DNA of 64,000 nt, taken from positions 21,613 through 85,612 of the forward strand of contig JAJRQT010000149.1 of the NCBI GenBank assembly GCA_024280115.1, given 5' to 3'. Below are positions 1-9,275 of the stretch, in pieces (the stretch's first letter is position 1; every line of letters begins with the position of its first letter). Origin of the DNA: Bacteroidota bacterium. GTDB taxonomy: Bacteria > Bacteroidota > Bacteroidia > Cytophagales > Cyclobacteriaceae. The position numbers and the translations under genes are program-made. The notes beneath the pieces are model-generated. The model worked only from the letters and a program-made list of their open reading frames with translations, did not search any database and had not been told where the DNA came from.

Positions 1-116
1 ACAGTGTTCCCATCTTTGGGAGTAGAAGTCTGAACCTCGGTCTGACTTTGCTCTTTTTCATTCGAACAAGCCATCATAAATATCAAACCAAATACTATAT
101 ATCTTAAATTGTTCAT
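1..116 (-). CDS. Lipoprotein N-terminus, probable RND efflux periplasmic adaptor (partial)
   Basis: Only the first 38 codons lie in the window; the gene runs off the left edge. The start is an ATG at 116. The protein opens with a hydrophobic signal segment ending in a lipobox-like MMAC followed by SNEKE, so it should be a lipoprotein. It starts 10 bases after the stop of the RND pump gene on the same strand, which is where the membrane-fusion (CusB/CzcB) adaptor usually sits in Bacteroidota metal-efflux operons. The adaptor assignment rests on that position; the visible residues prove only a lipoprotein signal. Confidence 0.55.
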   Translation of the reverse strand, partial: MNNLRYIVFGLIFMMACSNEKEQSQTEVQTSTPKDGNT

Positions 117-126
117 CTTTTCTTTA

Positions 127-3100
127 CTATTTAATGATGTAATTCATTTTCAATGTAGCCCTGTTATATTCATTCAGATTGTCCAGGTAGGTCAGCTTCA
201 TAGTGATTGCCTGTCCAATACTTCGGATATATTCAAGGTATTCGATTTCTCCATTTCTATACAATATATCTGCATTCTCCATGATTAAATTTGCATTTTT
301 AAGAGATACTCTCTCATAAGTTTCTATTTTATCAATTAGGGTATTCCGTTGATTATTCAATACTTTCAAATCACTTTTCAAACTAAATCGCTGCTGCTGA
401 AAAGAATTATTCAACATCTCATATCGAATTTTTGCCGATTGAATCTGCCCCCTGTTTGGCCTAAACCAAAGGGGGAAACTCATGCTCAATTCCCATCCGT
501 CAAATCCTTTGTTTTTATCAATTGACTGATTGAAATAACCAAAACCAAACCTTGGAGAAATACTGGATTTCTGAACTTTTATGTTTTGTTCGGATACCAG
601 CAGGCCTTTATTCAAGTAGTTCATTATGGCTGATCTCTCATAATAACTGAAGATACTGTCCAGGTTGTAATCCAAATTTATTTTCGATAAAGTGTCCAGA
701 TCCGCTTCATAAACTACTGAAGATTGTAGTACTTTCATCAGATTTTGCTGTGCTGCTACTTTATCTGCTTTAGCCTGCTGAAGTAATAACCTTAGATCTT
801 CATACTTCGCTTCCATCATCACTTTTGACAGCAGGTTGCTTTCCCCGGTTCGATACTTGAGATCTGCAATCTTTGTGGCAGATTCGTACTGTAAAAAATC
901 TTTTTGAATAAGATGGAAGCGGTCTTGTCTCCAAACGAGTTCATAATATGCCAGACTGGTTTCCAATTCAATTTTCCGAGCTACCAACTGTTGCTCAGCT
1001 TCACTCCGATCTACCATTAGTTTCATGAAATCCGAAACTGATGATTGATAAAAGGGTGTACCGAGATCTTGTTTCACGTACCAGTTGTAATCTACCAATT
1101 CAGAATTTATCTGCCCGTTTGAATACATAACCTCCGTTGCTCCAAGAGCCCATGCGGTCTTTACCATTGCTTCTCTGCTTTCAATATTCAGGGCAGAGTT
1201 CTTTAATTCCATATTGTTGGTTTTGGCCAATGAAATTGCCGAATCAATATTTATAGGAATGTTTTGCGCTCGTGAAATAAATGGCAATAATGAGATGGAT
1301 AAAAAAACCAAAATCACCTTTAACCCGTATTTTGATAACCTGCTTTTTCTCTTACTCCCGTAAACCACTAAATAAATCACGGGTAAAACTATGAGTGTCA
1401 GCAAGGTGGAAGTTGTTAGACCTCCGATGACTACCGTAGCCAATGGTCGCTGTACCTCTGCACCTGCAGATCCTGAAAGCGCCATAGGGAAAAAACCCAG
1501 GGCCGCAGCGGCGGCAGTAAGTATAACTGGCCTCAACCGTGATCTTGTGCCCTCAATAATTCTTTCTTTGATATCTGTAATACCTTTTTCTTTCAATTCA
1601 TTAAAATAGCTGATCAGTACAATGCCGTTAAGAGTGGCAATACCGAATAACGCGATAAAACCGACACCTGCTGATATACTGAAAGGCATTCCCCTGATCG
1701 ACAACAAGAAAACACCTCCAATTGCGGACAAAGGAATCGCTGAATAAATTAAAATTGCCTGGGTAATTGAGCGAAAAGCAAAATAGAGCAACAAAAAGAT
1801 AAGCGCTAACGCAATGGGTACAACTACCTTGAGTCGCTCTCTTGCATTTTGCAGATTTTCAAATTGCCCGCCATAGGTGATATAGTACCCTTCTGGCAAT
1901 TTGATATTTGACTCTATTATTTCTCGAACTTCTCCAACCAGTGACTCAACATCCCTGTTTCTGACATTTATCCCAATCACAATGCGCCTCCTGGTATTGT
2001 CTCTTGATATTTGAGCCGGACCTCTTTTGATGTTAATATCAGCCACCTCGGTTATGGGAATTAATTGACCGGATGGGATTTCAACCATTACTTGTTTCAA
2101 ACTTTCCAGGGATTGCCTGCTCTCCTGATCAAAACGAACTACCAAATCAAATCTGCGCTCTCCTTCAAATATGGTGCTTGCAATTTTTCCGGCAAATGCA
2201 GTTTTAATCAAGTCATTGATGTCCACAACATTTAATCCATAATGCGCCAGCTTTTGCCGGTCATATTTCACGTTCATCTGTGGTAATCCAACAATCTGCT
2301 CAACGCTGATGTCTGCCGCCCCTTTTACATGACTAATCAACGTCTTAATTCTGGATGCTTTGTTAAATAAAATCTGCAGGTCTTCTCCATAAATTTTTAC
2401 AGCCACATCTGCGCGTACACCACTGATTAATTCATTAAATCTCATTTCGATTGGTTGAGTAAATTCAAATTCAACGCCCGGATAAACAGACATAACTTCT
2501 TTCATTTTGTCAGCCAGCTCTTCTTTCGTTTCAGCACTTACCCATTCAGATTTAGGCTTTAACCGGATGATAATATCTGACATTTCCATAGACATGGGGT
2601 CTGTTGGAACTTCTGCTGCTCCAATTCTGGAGACAACCTGGGTCACTTCGGGAAAATTATCTATCAGGATGTTCTCAATATTGGTACAAAAATCAACGGT
2701 TTCTGCCAAAGAAGTTCCTGGTTTTAGAATTGGCTGCACCACATAATCGCCTTCGTCTAATGTGGGGACAAACTCACCCCCCATTCTGTTGTATGTATAA
2801 ACACCTGTGCCAAGTAGGACTAATGCGAAAGCAATGGTAATTTTCCTGTGGTCCAGGGCAAATATCAACGAGGGGATATATAATTTTTCTAAAAACCCCA
2901 TGATGCGATCTGCCACATTAGATTTTGAATGCTTTTCTGGTTTTAAGATCATTGCAGATACTGCGGGTACATAGGTGAGGCAAAGCACTAATGAGCCAGT
3001 CAGTGCAAAACTAAATGTCAGCGCCATAGGGATGAACATTTTACCTTCAACACCTGTTAGGGAAAAAATAGGTACGAATACGATAAGTGTAATGACCTGT

Positions 3101-4467
3101 CCGAAAAATGCAGAATTTATCATACGACTTGAAGCATTCTCGGCAATTCGATCTTTTGTCAATTGCAACTCCTTACCACTTAACTTAGTCAACGTAGCAC
3201 TTTGATTCGTAAATTGAAATAACGTAAACTCTACTATAATTACAGCGCCATCGATGATGATCCCAAAATCCAGGGCTCCCATGCTCATTAGGTTTGCTGA
3301 TATACCAAATACATTCATGAATCCAATTGCAAACATCAATGACAATGGAATCACTGAAGCCACAATAAATCCGGAGCGCAAATCACCCAGCAAGAGCACA
3401 ACTACAAAAATAACGATCAACGCACCGAGCCCAAGGTTTTCGGAAATTGTAAAGGTGGTCTTGTTTATCAATTCAGTACGTTCTAAAAATGGATTGATTA
3501 TGATTCCTTCCGGCAGAGATTCCTGAACTTCCGCAACACGTGCTTTCACAGCCTTTATTACTTTCCCGGAATTTGCGCCCTTAAGCATCATGATCTGTCC
3601 GAGCACTTTTTCTCCCTGGCCATTTGCAGTAATAGCACCAAATCTCGTTGCATAACCAATTTTTACTTCTCCGATATCACGAATAAGTATGGGTACATTG
3701 TCAATTAATTTAACTACAATATTTTCAATGTCACGTATAGAAGTGATCATCCCTTCGCCACGCACAAAAAAGCTTTCCTGGTATTTTTCTATGTATCCGC
3801 CACCGGCATTTTCATTGTTTCCTTCCAAAGACCTGAAAATTTCTTCTAATGAAACATTGATGGACAATAGTTTTTCGGGTTTCACTGCCACCTCATATTG
3901 TTTTAAAAATCCACCCCAGGTATTTACCTCCACTACACCTGGTATGCCAATCAATTGCCTTCTAACAATCCAATCCTGAATGGTTCGCAAATCCATCGGG
4001 GAATATACTGAGTCATATCCCGGTTCAACATCCAAAATATATTGATATATCTCCCCAAGGCCAGTGGAAATCGGTCCCATTTCCGGAGTCCCGTAGTTTT
4101 TTGGTATGGTTTCCTGGGCTGATTTTAATTTTTCTGCTATCAGCTGACGGGGTAAGTAGGTCCCCATATTATCGTCAAAAATAATGGTAACAACAGATAA
4201 TCCGAATTTGGAAATAGAACGAATTTCCTTTACGCCAGGAAGATTTCCCATTTCCAATTCTATCGGAAAAGTGATGAATTGTTCAATATCCTCAGTCGCC
4301 AGATTGCGAGATGTGGTAATTACCTGCACCTGATTGTTGGTGATATCAGGAACTGTTCCAAATGGGATTTGTGTGAGAGAATAAATTCCCCAGCCCAAAA
4401 GTCCAACTACTAAAACTAAAATAATAAGTTTATTTTTTATGCTAAATGCAACGATACCTTCTATCAT
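127..4467 (-). CDS. CzcA/CusA-family heavy-metal RND efflux pump fused to a TolC-like outer-membrane factor
   Basis: At 1446 residues the protein is about 400 longer than a plain RND pump. Residues 1 to about 1040 are the inner-membrane proton/metal antiporter, with a first membrane helix near 12-31 and the TM4 motif DFGIIIDGAVIIVE. That motif is the divalent-cation (Co/Zn/Cd) type rather than the Cu/Ag type. Residues about 1068-1446 resemble the TolC/OEP family, with long coiled helices. The join, near 1048-1067, is a hydrophobic stretch ending FISRAQ that looks like an internal signal peptide. The pump should expel divalent metal ions from the periplasm or cytoplasm. An adaptor lipoprotein follows directly and a small His-containing secreted protein precedes it, so the three probably form one operon. 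This fusion is known in Bacteroidota. The exact metal is an inference from the TM4 motif. Confidence 0.93.
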   Translation of the reverse strand: MIEGIVAFSIKNKLIILVLVVGLLGWGIYSLTQIPFGTVPDITNNQVQVITTSRNLATEDIEQFITFPIELEMGNLPGVKEIRSISKFGLSVVTIIFDDNMGTYLPRQLIAEKLKSAQETIPKNYGTPEMGPISTGLGEIYQYILDVEPGYDSVYSPMDLRTIQDWIVRRQLIGIPGVVEVNTWGGFLKQYEVAVKPEKLLSINVSLEEIFRSLEGNNENAGGGYIEKYQESFFVRGEGMITSIRDIENIVVKLIDNVPILIRDIGEVKIGYATRFGAITANGQGEKVLGQIMMLKGANSGKVIKAVKARVAEVQESLPEGIIINPFLERTELINKTTFTISENLGLGALIVIFVVVLLLGDLRSGFIVASVIPLSLMFAIGFMNVFGISANLMSMGALDFGIIIDGAVIIVEFTLFQFTNQSATLTKLSGKELQLTKDRIAENASSRMINSAFFGQVITLIVFVPIFSLTGVEGKMFIPMALTFSFALTGSLVLCLTYVPAVSAMILKPEKHSKSNVADRIMGFLEKLYIPSLIFALDHRKITIAFALVLLGTGVYTYNRMGGEFVPTLDEGDYVVQPILKPGTSLAETVDFCTNIENILIDNFPEVTQVVSRIGAAEVPTDPMSMEMSDIIIRLKPKSEWVSAETKEELADKMKEVMSVYPGVEFEFTQPIEMRFNELISGVRADVAVKIYGEDLQILFNKASRIKTLISHVKGAADISVEQIVGLPQMNVKYDRQKLAHYGLNVVDINDLIKTAFAGKIASTIFEGERRFDLVVRFDQESRQSLESLKQVMVEIPSGQLIPITEVADINIKRGPAQISRDNTRRRIVIGINVRNRDVESLVGEVREIIESNIKLPEGYYITYGGQFENLQNARERLKVVVPIALALIFLLLYFAFRSITQAILIYSAIPLSAIGGVFLLSIRGMPFSISAGVGFIALFGIATLNGIVLISYFNELKEKGITDIKERIIEGTRSRLRPVILTAAAAALGFFPMALSGSAGAEVQRPLATVVIGGLTTSTLLTLIVLPVIYLVVYGSKRKSRLSKYGLKVILVFLSISLLPFISRAQNIPINIDSAISLAKTNNMELKNSALNIESREAMVKTAWALGATEVMYSNGQINSELVDYNWYVKQDLGTPFYQSSVSDFMKLMVDRSEAEQQLVARKIELETSLAYYELVWRQDRFHLIQKDFLQYESATKIADLKYRTGESNLLSKVMMEAKYEDLRLLLQQAKADKVAAQQNLMKVLQSSVVYEADLDTLSKINLDYNLDSIFSYYERSAIMNYLNKGLLVSEQNIKVQKSSISPRFGFGYFNQSIDKNKGFDGWELSMSFPLWFRPNRGQIQSAKIRYEMLNNSFQQQRFSLKSDLKVLNNQRNTLIDKIETYERVSLKNANLIMENADILYRNGEIEYLEYIRSIGQAITMKLTYLDNLNEYNRATLKMNYIIK

Positions 4468-4536
4468 ACACGTTCTTGTTTATCAATGATTAATATAAAA
4501 ATCGGCCGAAAAAGGCCTTAAAACCCGGAAGAGGGT

Positions 4537-4917
4537 TTATGATCTGATGGGAGGGGCTCGTAAACCTGAACCTGAACAAAAATATTGGGAATCCGGTTCA
4601 GGGCAGATCACTTTAAATATTTCACCCGTTGAGCTAATTGTAACGAATGAAAACTCGATGGGTCTGATGATGGGCAATACTTCCTGAATATCCGAAAAAG
4701 AAATTGTGGTCGAATTGCAATTATCATACTCCTCAAGGTGATTTGTGCCCAAGTCATGAGAAAGGGTGAGCCTGATGATTTCTGCGAGCGAGGGCTCCTT
4801 TACGTCTGAAATTTTGCAACGGTGACCTACACCCGCATGATTGTGAGGGAGGATTGAATGCCCAAGAATTAATACGAATGAGCTGGTCAGAAAGAAAAAC
4901 GCTAATCTTTTTCTCAA
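4537..4917 (-). CDS. Small exported protein with a PHNH motif, upstream of the metal pump
   Basis: This 126-residue protein opens with a signal-peptide-like hydrophobic segment (residues 5-20) followed by ILPHNHAGVGH, and has Cys residues further on (HRCK, DNCN, ICPEP, FCSGSG). His and Cys after a signal peptide, directly upstream of a metal RND pump, suggest periplasmic metal binding or sensing; that is inference. There is no ATG: the frame opens after a stop and the first usable codons are ATT or TTG (TTG at 4917). It ends 69 bases before the pump start on the same strand and probably heads the operon. I do not recognise a named family with certainty. Confidence 0.55.
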   Translation of the reverse strand: MRKRLAFFFLTSSFVLILGHSILPHNHAGVGHRCKISDVKEPSLAEIIRLTLSHDLGTNHLEEYDNCNSTTISFSDIQEVLPIIRPIEFSFVTISSTGEIFKVICPEPDSQYFCSGSGLRAPPIRS

Positions 4918-5114
4918 AATTCCATCATTGATTTACTAACAAAAATAACATTTATCGCACTATAATTTCAATACACCAACGTATTTTCAACTAAACATAG
5001 ATCAAACTCAACAAACAACATTTTGTTTGAAATTATTTGTGCTTGTCCTTGCTTTGCTGAATTTCACTGCAAATATTTAGAATTATTTTCACCTGTGTTG
5101 TAACTTTCTTTACA

Positions 5115-5666
5115 ATGCCACGTCTCCCCTATGAAATGATGCTTGAAACCTTTAAATCTGAGGTGCTCCCACTGAAAAATAAGCTATTCCGATTTGCCCT
5201 CAGCATCCTTGGAGATCAGGATCTGTCGAAAGATGTGGTTCAGGAAACATTGCTAAAGGCATGGGAGAAAAGAAATGATTTCTGTACGATACAGAGTCCC
5301 GAGGCCTGGTGCATGACTTTAACCAGAAATTTTGCTTTGGAAAAACTACGGTCAAAGCATTATAAAACCACGAAGTTAATGGAGGAGCCGAATTGGGATA
5401 ATAATGAACGGTCTCCTTACAAGTTGGTTGAGATGGACAATACGATGAAAATCATTGATCAGATTGTTACTGATTTACCCGTGAAGCAAAAAGAAACTTT
5501 CCAGTTAAGAGATATTGAAGGATATTCTTACCAGGATATCAGTGAAATCACCGGCTACAACATCAATGATGTGAAGATTAGTATTTTCAGAGCAAGAAAA
5601 AGCATCAGGGCTTACTTATTAAAATTGGATACATATGGAATCGAAAAAAGTCAAAGCGAATCTTGA
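5115..5666 (+). CDS. RNA polymerase ECF-type sigma factor
   Basis: The 183-residue protein has the two conserved parts of a sigma-70 ECF factor. Region 2 lies near residues 15-60 with DLSKDVVQETLLKAWEKR, and region 4 near 120-172 with GYSYQDISEITGYNINDVK and a following FRARKSIR helix. The start is an ATG with no Shine-Dalgarno sequence, normal for this phylum. Its 3' end overlaps the next gene, a probable anti-sigma factor, by 32 bases, so the two are translationally coupled. It most likely drives its own operon (anti-sigma, two DUF4252 proteins and an ABC exporter) in response to an envelope signal. The signal is unknown. Confidence 0.93.
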   Translation: MPRLPYEMMLETFKSEVLPLKNKLFRFALSILGDQDLSKDVVQETLLKAWEKRNDFCTIQSPEAWCMTLTRNFALEKLRSKHYKTTKLMEEPNWDNNERSPYKLVEMDNTMKIIDQIVTDLPVKQKETFQLRDIEGYSYQDISEITGYNINDVKISIFRARKSIRAYLLKLDTYGIEKSQSES

Positions 5667-6129
5667 AAAATATTGGGAGGGTTCATCAAGCCTGAATGAG
5701 GAAAAGGAATTAAAAGCTCATTTTCTCCATAAGCAAGAGGCTGTTGATGCAGAGCATGAATATTTCATTTATTTAAGGAGAAAAAAGGATCAGCAACCAT
5801 TGGACGCTCGTTTTGATGAAAAAATATTGGGCCGGATAAGGACTGATAATCAAGATGATAAACCAAAAAATATTTCATTAAAATACTGGCTCGCAGCGGC
5901 AGTTCTGGTATTGTTTATTTCAGTGAGTATCATTTTTAGAAATGAATTTATCAAAGTTAACAATGCTGATAATATAGTAGAAGTGGATACATTCGATGAT
6001 CCTGAAAAAGCATTTGAGGAGACAAAAAGGGCATTGTTGATGATATCTTCAAAGCTTAACTATGGCAGCAATTATGCTACTCAATTTTCAAAATTTGATA
6101 GAAGTCAAAGTAATTTAAAACAGAATTAA
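5635..6129 (+). CDS. Membrane protein, probable anti-sigma factor
   Basis: The protein has 164 residues: a charged cytoplasmic part (1-80), one membrane helix near 82-100 (YWLAAAVLVLFISVSIIF), and a short outer part. Its start overlaps the ECF sigma gene by 32 bases. A short single-pass protein encoded in overlap with an ECF gene is the standard anti-sigma arrangement in Bacteroidota. There is no zinc-binding HxxxCxxC motif, so it is not a classical ZAS anti-sigma. The role follows from context and topology rather than from a sequence signature. Confidence 0.75.
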   Translation: MESKKVKANLEKYWEGSSSLNEEKELKAHFLHKQEAVDAEHEYFIYLRRKKDQQPLDARFDEKILGRIRTDNQDDKPKNISLKYWLAAAVLVLFISVSIIFRNEFIKVNNADNIVEVDTFDDPEKAFEETKRALLMISSKLNYGSNYATQFSKFDRSQSNLKQN

Positions 6130-6136
6130 AATGAAA

Positions 6137-6169
6137 CCGGCATGCCTGCCTGTCGGCAGACAGGGCCGG
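6137..6169. repeat. REP-like palindrome
   Basis: A GC-rich imperfect palindrome in an AT-rich gap between the anti-sigma gene and the first DUF4252 gene. The outer arms CCGGC and GCCGG enclose CCTGCCTGTC and GGCAGACAGG. It resembles the short intergenic hairpin repeats common in Bacteroidota. A related hairpin lies at 27909-27931. If read as protein it would extend the next ORF upstream to 6131, which is not credible. Confidence 0.6.
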
Positions 6170-6241
6170 AGCATATTTAAGATACATAAAATAATGATTA
6201 AAGACTCTGGCATAAAAGTAGGTTTCGTAAAATTTAAACAC

Positions 6242-6766
6242 ATGAAAAACATAATAATAATTTTGATTACCGCTTGTATTGGTTTTTCTGCCAATGCTCA
6301 AAATGATGTAGTTACAAAACTTTTTAATGACTACTATGATGATGAAAACTTTACAAAGATCTCCGTATCGAGTAAAATGTTTGAATTGTTCACTCATATC
6401 GAACCGGGGGATGAGGATGAAGAAGAGATATTGGAAGCTGTAAGTAAACTGAAAGGATTGAAAGTTGTTGCTGCTGACAGTGTTGGAAATTCAAAAGAAT
6501 TGTACACCAAGGCGATAAAGAAAATATCTAAGAATGGCTACGATGAACTGATGGAAGTAAAAGATGCTCAGGAAGATATGAAGTTTATGATCAAAGAGAA
6601 TGATGGTATAATCAATGAATTGGTGATGGTTGTCGGTGGAAATAAAAGCTTTTTTATCATGAGTCTCTATGGAGAAATCGATCTGAAAAAAATATCGAAA
6701 CTTTCAAAAAGCATGAATATCAAAGGCATGGAACATTTAAAACAATTAGATAACAATAAAAATTAG
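6242..6766 (+). CDS. DUF4252-family exported protein (first of two)
   Basis: The start is set at the ATG at 6242, giving 174 residues, because a clean signal peptide begins there (MKNIIIILITACIGFSANAQ). The open frame upstream only translates the REP-like palindrome. The mature protein has the alternating acidic and hydrophobic pattern of DUF4252 (VTKLFNDYYDDENFTKISVS, then SKLKGLKVV). It is followed after 29 bases by a second DUF4252 gene and preceded by an ECF sigma/anti-sigma pair. This neighbourhood is common in Bacteroidota. The molecular function of DUF4252 is unknown; an envelope location is inferred from the signal peptide. Confidence 0.8.
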   Translation: MKNIIIILITACIGFSANAQNDVVTKLFNDYYDDENFTKISVSSKMFELFTHIEPGDEDEEEILEAVSKLKGLKVVAADSVGNSKELYTKAIKKISKNGYDELMEVKDAQEDMKFMIKENDGIINELVMVVGGNKSFFIMSLYGEIDLKKISKLSKSMNIKGMEHLKQLDNNKN

Positions 6767-6795
6767 GGAAGGTCATAACGTCAGCCCATTATGAT

Positions 6796-7293
6796 ATGAA
6801 ATTCAAATTATTCATTCTTTTCTTATCCCTATCTTATGCTTGTTTTGCTCAAAGTAGCGTCATTACTGATTTCAAGGAAGATCATGATTTGGCGTTTTCA
6901 TTATATTTCTATCCATCTACGCTCCGGATGATAAATATTGAGAGAAACGTGGAATATGATGAGATGATCAGAGAAATTAAAAAAGCACGGTTTTTTAAAC
7001 TGGACTCAGGAGCAATATCCAAAACAGAACTGAATAACCTCATGACAGACATTGTAAATGAAGGTTTTGAAGAAGTGATGTTTATGAAAAATAAGGACAC
7101 TGACGTTCGGGTTTGGGGAAAAGAAAATAGCAGCCCCGAACTGATCATTATATCAAAATCAAATGAAGAATTGATGCTGTTGGAAATCAATGGGATGATC
7201 AATGTTGTCAAAATCCCAAAGCTGGCGCAAACATTTAATCGAAATGGCTTTCTAGATGTTCTCAACTTAACTGGCAAAAAGAAGAAGAATTAA
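6796..7293 (+). CDS. DUF4252-family exported protein (second of two)
   Basis: The 165-residue protein has a signal peptide ending near residue 19 (SYACFAQ) and then the same fold pattern as its upstream neighbour (SSVITDFKEDHDLAFSLYFY). The two share order and likely arose by duplication, but are clearly diverged. Its stop codon directly abuts the ATG of the ABC ATPase gene, so translation is probably coupled. Function is unknown. Its place in an ECF operon suggests an envelope-stress or transport-linked role, which is inference. Confidence 0.78.
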   Translation: MKFKLFILFLSLSYACFAQSSVITDFKEDHDLAFSLYFYPSTLRMINIERNVEYDEMIREIKKARFFKLDSGAISKTELNNLMTDIVNEGFEEVMFMKNKDTDVRVWGKENSSPELIIISKSNEELMLLEINGMINVVKIPKLAQTFNRNGFLDVLNLTGKKKKN

Positions 7294-8202
7294 ATGTCTG
7301 AAATACTTTCCATTGAAAACCTCGTAAAAGATTATGGCAAAATAAAAGCTGTAAACAAACTTTCCATGGAAGTTGAGGAAGGAAGTGTATATGGGCTACT
7401 CGGTCCGAATGGAAGTGGTAAAACGACAACCCTGGGGATAATCCTGGATGTGATTAAGAAAACTTCCGGCAAATACAACTGGTTTGGGAGCACTTCGAGC
7501 AGCGAATCCAGAAAAAAGATAGGCGCCATACTAGAGGTCCCGGCATTTTATCCTCATTTGTCAGCAAGACGCAACCTTCGAATTATCACTAAAATAAAAG
7601 GCAAAGGAGCAGACAGCATTGATGAAGTGCTCAAGCTCGTCAATCTTCATGACCGAAAAGATGATCCTTTCAGAACTTTTTCTCTGGGTATGAAGCAACG
7701 ACTTGCTATTGGAGCTGCATTAATTTCCAATCCTCCGGTACTCATTCTCGATGAACCCACCAATGGTCTGGACCCTCAGGGTATCGCTGAAATCCGGAAG
7801 CTTATTCTACAGGTAGCGGGGCAGGGAAAAACAATACTATTAGCCAGTCATTTACTAGATGAAGTTCAGAAAGTATGCACGCACTTCATAGTTTTAAATA
7901 AAGGAAGAGGAATATATTCCGGATTGGTGGACGAAGTATTAAATACTTCAAACACCATAGAAATCGCATCGAAAGATCTGCAAAAACTATCAAAAGCGGT
8001 TAAAGAATTTAGCCACCTAAATAGCCTGGAAGAGGAAAAAGATCTGCTTGCTATACAACTCAATAATTCTGTGGATACACATGCCTTGAATACATTCCTT
8101 ATTGAAAAGGGGATTGTGCTCACACATCTGGCCATCAGAAAAAGTAGCCTTGAACAGAAATTTTTAAAGATATTGGAGGAATCGGATGATCAGACTGTTT
8201 GA
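7294..8202 (+). CDS. ABC transporter ATP-binding protein
   Basis: A 302-residue ABC ATPase with Walker A GPNGSGKT at about 37-44, a signature SLGMKQ near 130-135 in place of LSGGQ, Walker B VLILDEP near 149-155, and a switch His in LLASHLLDE. The C-terminal extension after about residue 215 is typical of BcrA/drug-export type ATPases. It begins immediately after the second DUF4252 gene and overlaps the permease gene by 17 bases, so the two form one exporter. The substrate is unknown. Confidence 0.93.
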   Translation: MSEILSIENLVKDYGKIKAVNKLSMEVEEGSVYGLLGPNGSGKTTTLGIILDVIKKTSGKYNWFGSTSSSESRKKIGAILEVPAFYPHLSARRNLRIITKIKGKGADSIDEVLKLVNLHDRKDDPFRTFSLGMKQRLAIGAALISNPPVLILDEPTNGLDPQGIAEIRKLILQVAGQGKTILLASHLLDEVQKVCTHFIVLNKGRGIYSGLVDEVLNTSNTIEIASKDLQKLSKAVKEFSHLNSLEEEKDLLAIQLNNSVDTHALNTFLIEKGIVLTHLAIRKSSLEQKFLKILEESDDQTV

Positions 8203-9007
8203 AATCGAATGGCTAAAGCTTAAAAACTACAAGGTTTTTTGGGCCCTGATTATAACGTATTTCCTGGGATTAATCCTTGTATTGTCCAGCGGAATGTTCC
8301 TTATGCAGTTTTTTAAATACAAAGGCGCAGAATTTAAGGGGATTGATCCGACTATAATTCCGCTTTACGACTTTCCGGATGTTTGGCAAAATATGACTTA
8401 CATCGCCACTTTCTTCAAAATAATACTGGCATTCATAGTGATTATATCCGTAACCAATGAAATCGGATACAGAACAATGCGGCAAAATGTTATTGAAGGA
8501 TTGAGTAAATGGGAATTCCTTTTGTCAAAACTTTCCCTTGTATTCATGCTTTCATTTGCTGCAACTGTCTTTTTATTTTTTGAAGGCCTGATCACAGGAT
8601 TGATCTATTCAACAGTTAAGGATCTTCGTTCAATTTTTAGTGAGCTGGAATTTTTAGCAGGCTATTTCCTGGAGGTTTTTACATTTCTATCATTTGCTTT
8701 GCTGATTGGAATTCTGCTAAAAAGAGCAGGTTTTGCCATTGTGCTCATTTTTATGTACACCTTAATTTTTGAACCTTTTCTTACCATCAATCTTGAACAC
8801 AATCCTCATATCTATGAATCATTGAAGTCAATATCGCCATATTTACCGATCAGGTCCTTAAACAATTTGATCAGTGTTCCTTTTCAGCGGTACGTTTTTA
8901 TGGAAATTCAGGATTTCATTGCATGGAAAGACGTATTTATCGTTTTAGGATGGTTAATAATTTATCAGTTTTCGATTTATAAGCTGCTGGATAAAAGGGA
9001 TATTTAG
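8186..9007 (+). CDS. ABC transporter permease (ABC-2 type)
   Basis: The 273-residue protein has about six hydrophobic segments, the first near residues 18-40 (VFWALIITYFLGLILVLSSG). The ABC-2 type layout has a large first extracytoplasmic loop and the segment IISVTNEIGYRTMRQNVIEGLS after helix 2. Its start overlaps the ATPase gene by 17 bases, making it the partner of that ATPase. It is the last gene of the ECF sigma operon. The substrate cannot be told from sequence. Confidence 0.88.
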   Translation: MIRLFEIEWLKLKNYKVFWALIITYFLGLILVLSSGMFLMQFFKYKGAEFKGIDPTIIPLYDFPDVWQNMTYIATFFKIILAFIVIISVTNEIGYRTMRQNVIEGLSKWEFLLSKLSLVFMLSFAATVFLFFEGLITGLIYSTVKDLRSIFSELEFLAGYFLEVFTFLSFALLIGILLKRAGFAIVLIFMYTLIFEPFLTINLEHNPHIYESLKSISPYLPIRSLNNLISVPFQRYVFMEIQDFIAWKDVFIVLGWLIIYQFSIYKLLDKRDI

Positions 9008-9077
9008 TATCTAAATTCTGATATTCGTGTATTTTTTGGCAAAAGTTTAGTAATTGAATGATACGTATAAATGGTAA

Positions 9078-9147
9078 AAGATTGAATAGAGATTGAAGGG
9101 ATTGGGAGGATTGAATTATTACTCTCCATCAATCTCTTATCAATCTT
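9078..9147. repeat. Inverted repeat in the gap after the ABC operon
   Basis: Arms of 19 bases (9078-9096 and 9129-9147) match as an inverted repeat except in the central bases. The whole gap 9008-9275 is rich in AGATTGA on the left and TCAATCT on the right, so several hairpins are possible. No coding region is visible here. It could act as a transcription end or RNA stabiliser for the permease mRNA; no T-run follows the stem, so it is not a standard intrinsic terminator. Confidence 0.5.
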
Positions 9148-9275
9148 ATTTTCTATCATCATCAATCTTTTTCTCAACCTTATTTTGGTTCTGGCTTGTC
9201 TAGGTTAGGTTTATAGGTATGAAGTACCTGCGACAGGATCTATTGCCAAAACGATGTTTTGTTATTTGTGGGGCT

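Noticed and set aside
6131..6241. Longer start of the first DUF4252 gene at 6131
   Set aside because: The extra residues translate a REP-like palindrome; the signal peptide begins at 6242.
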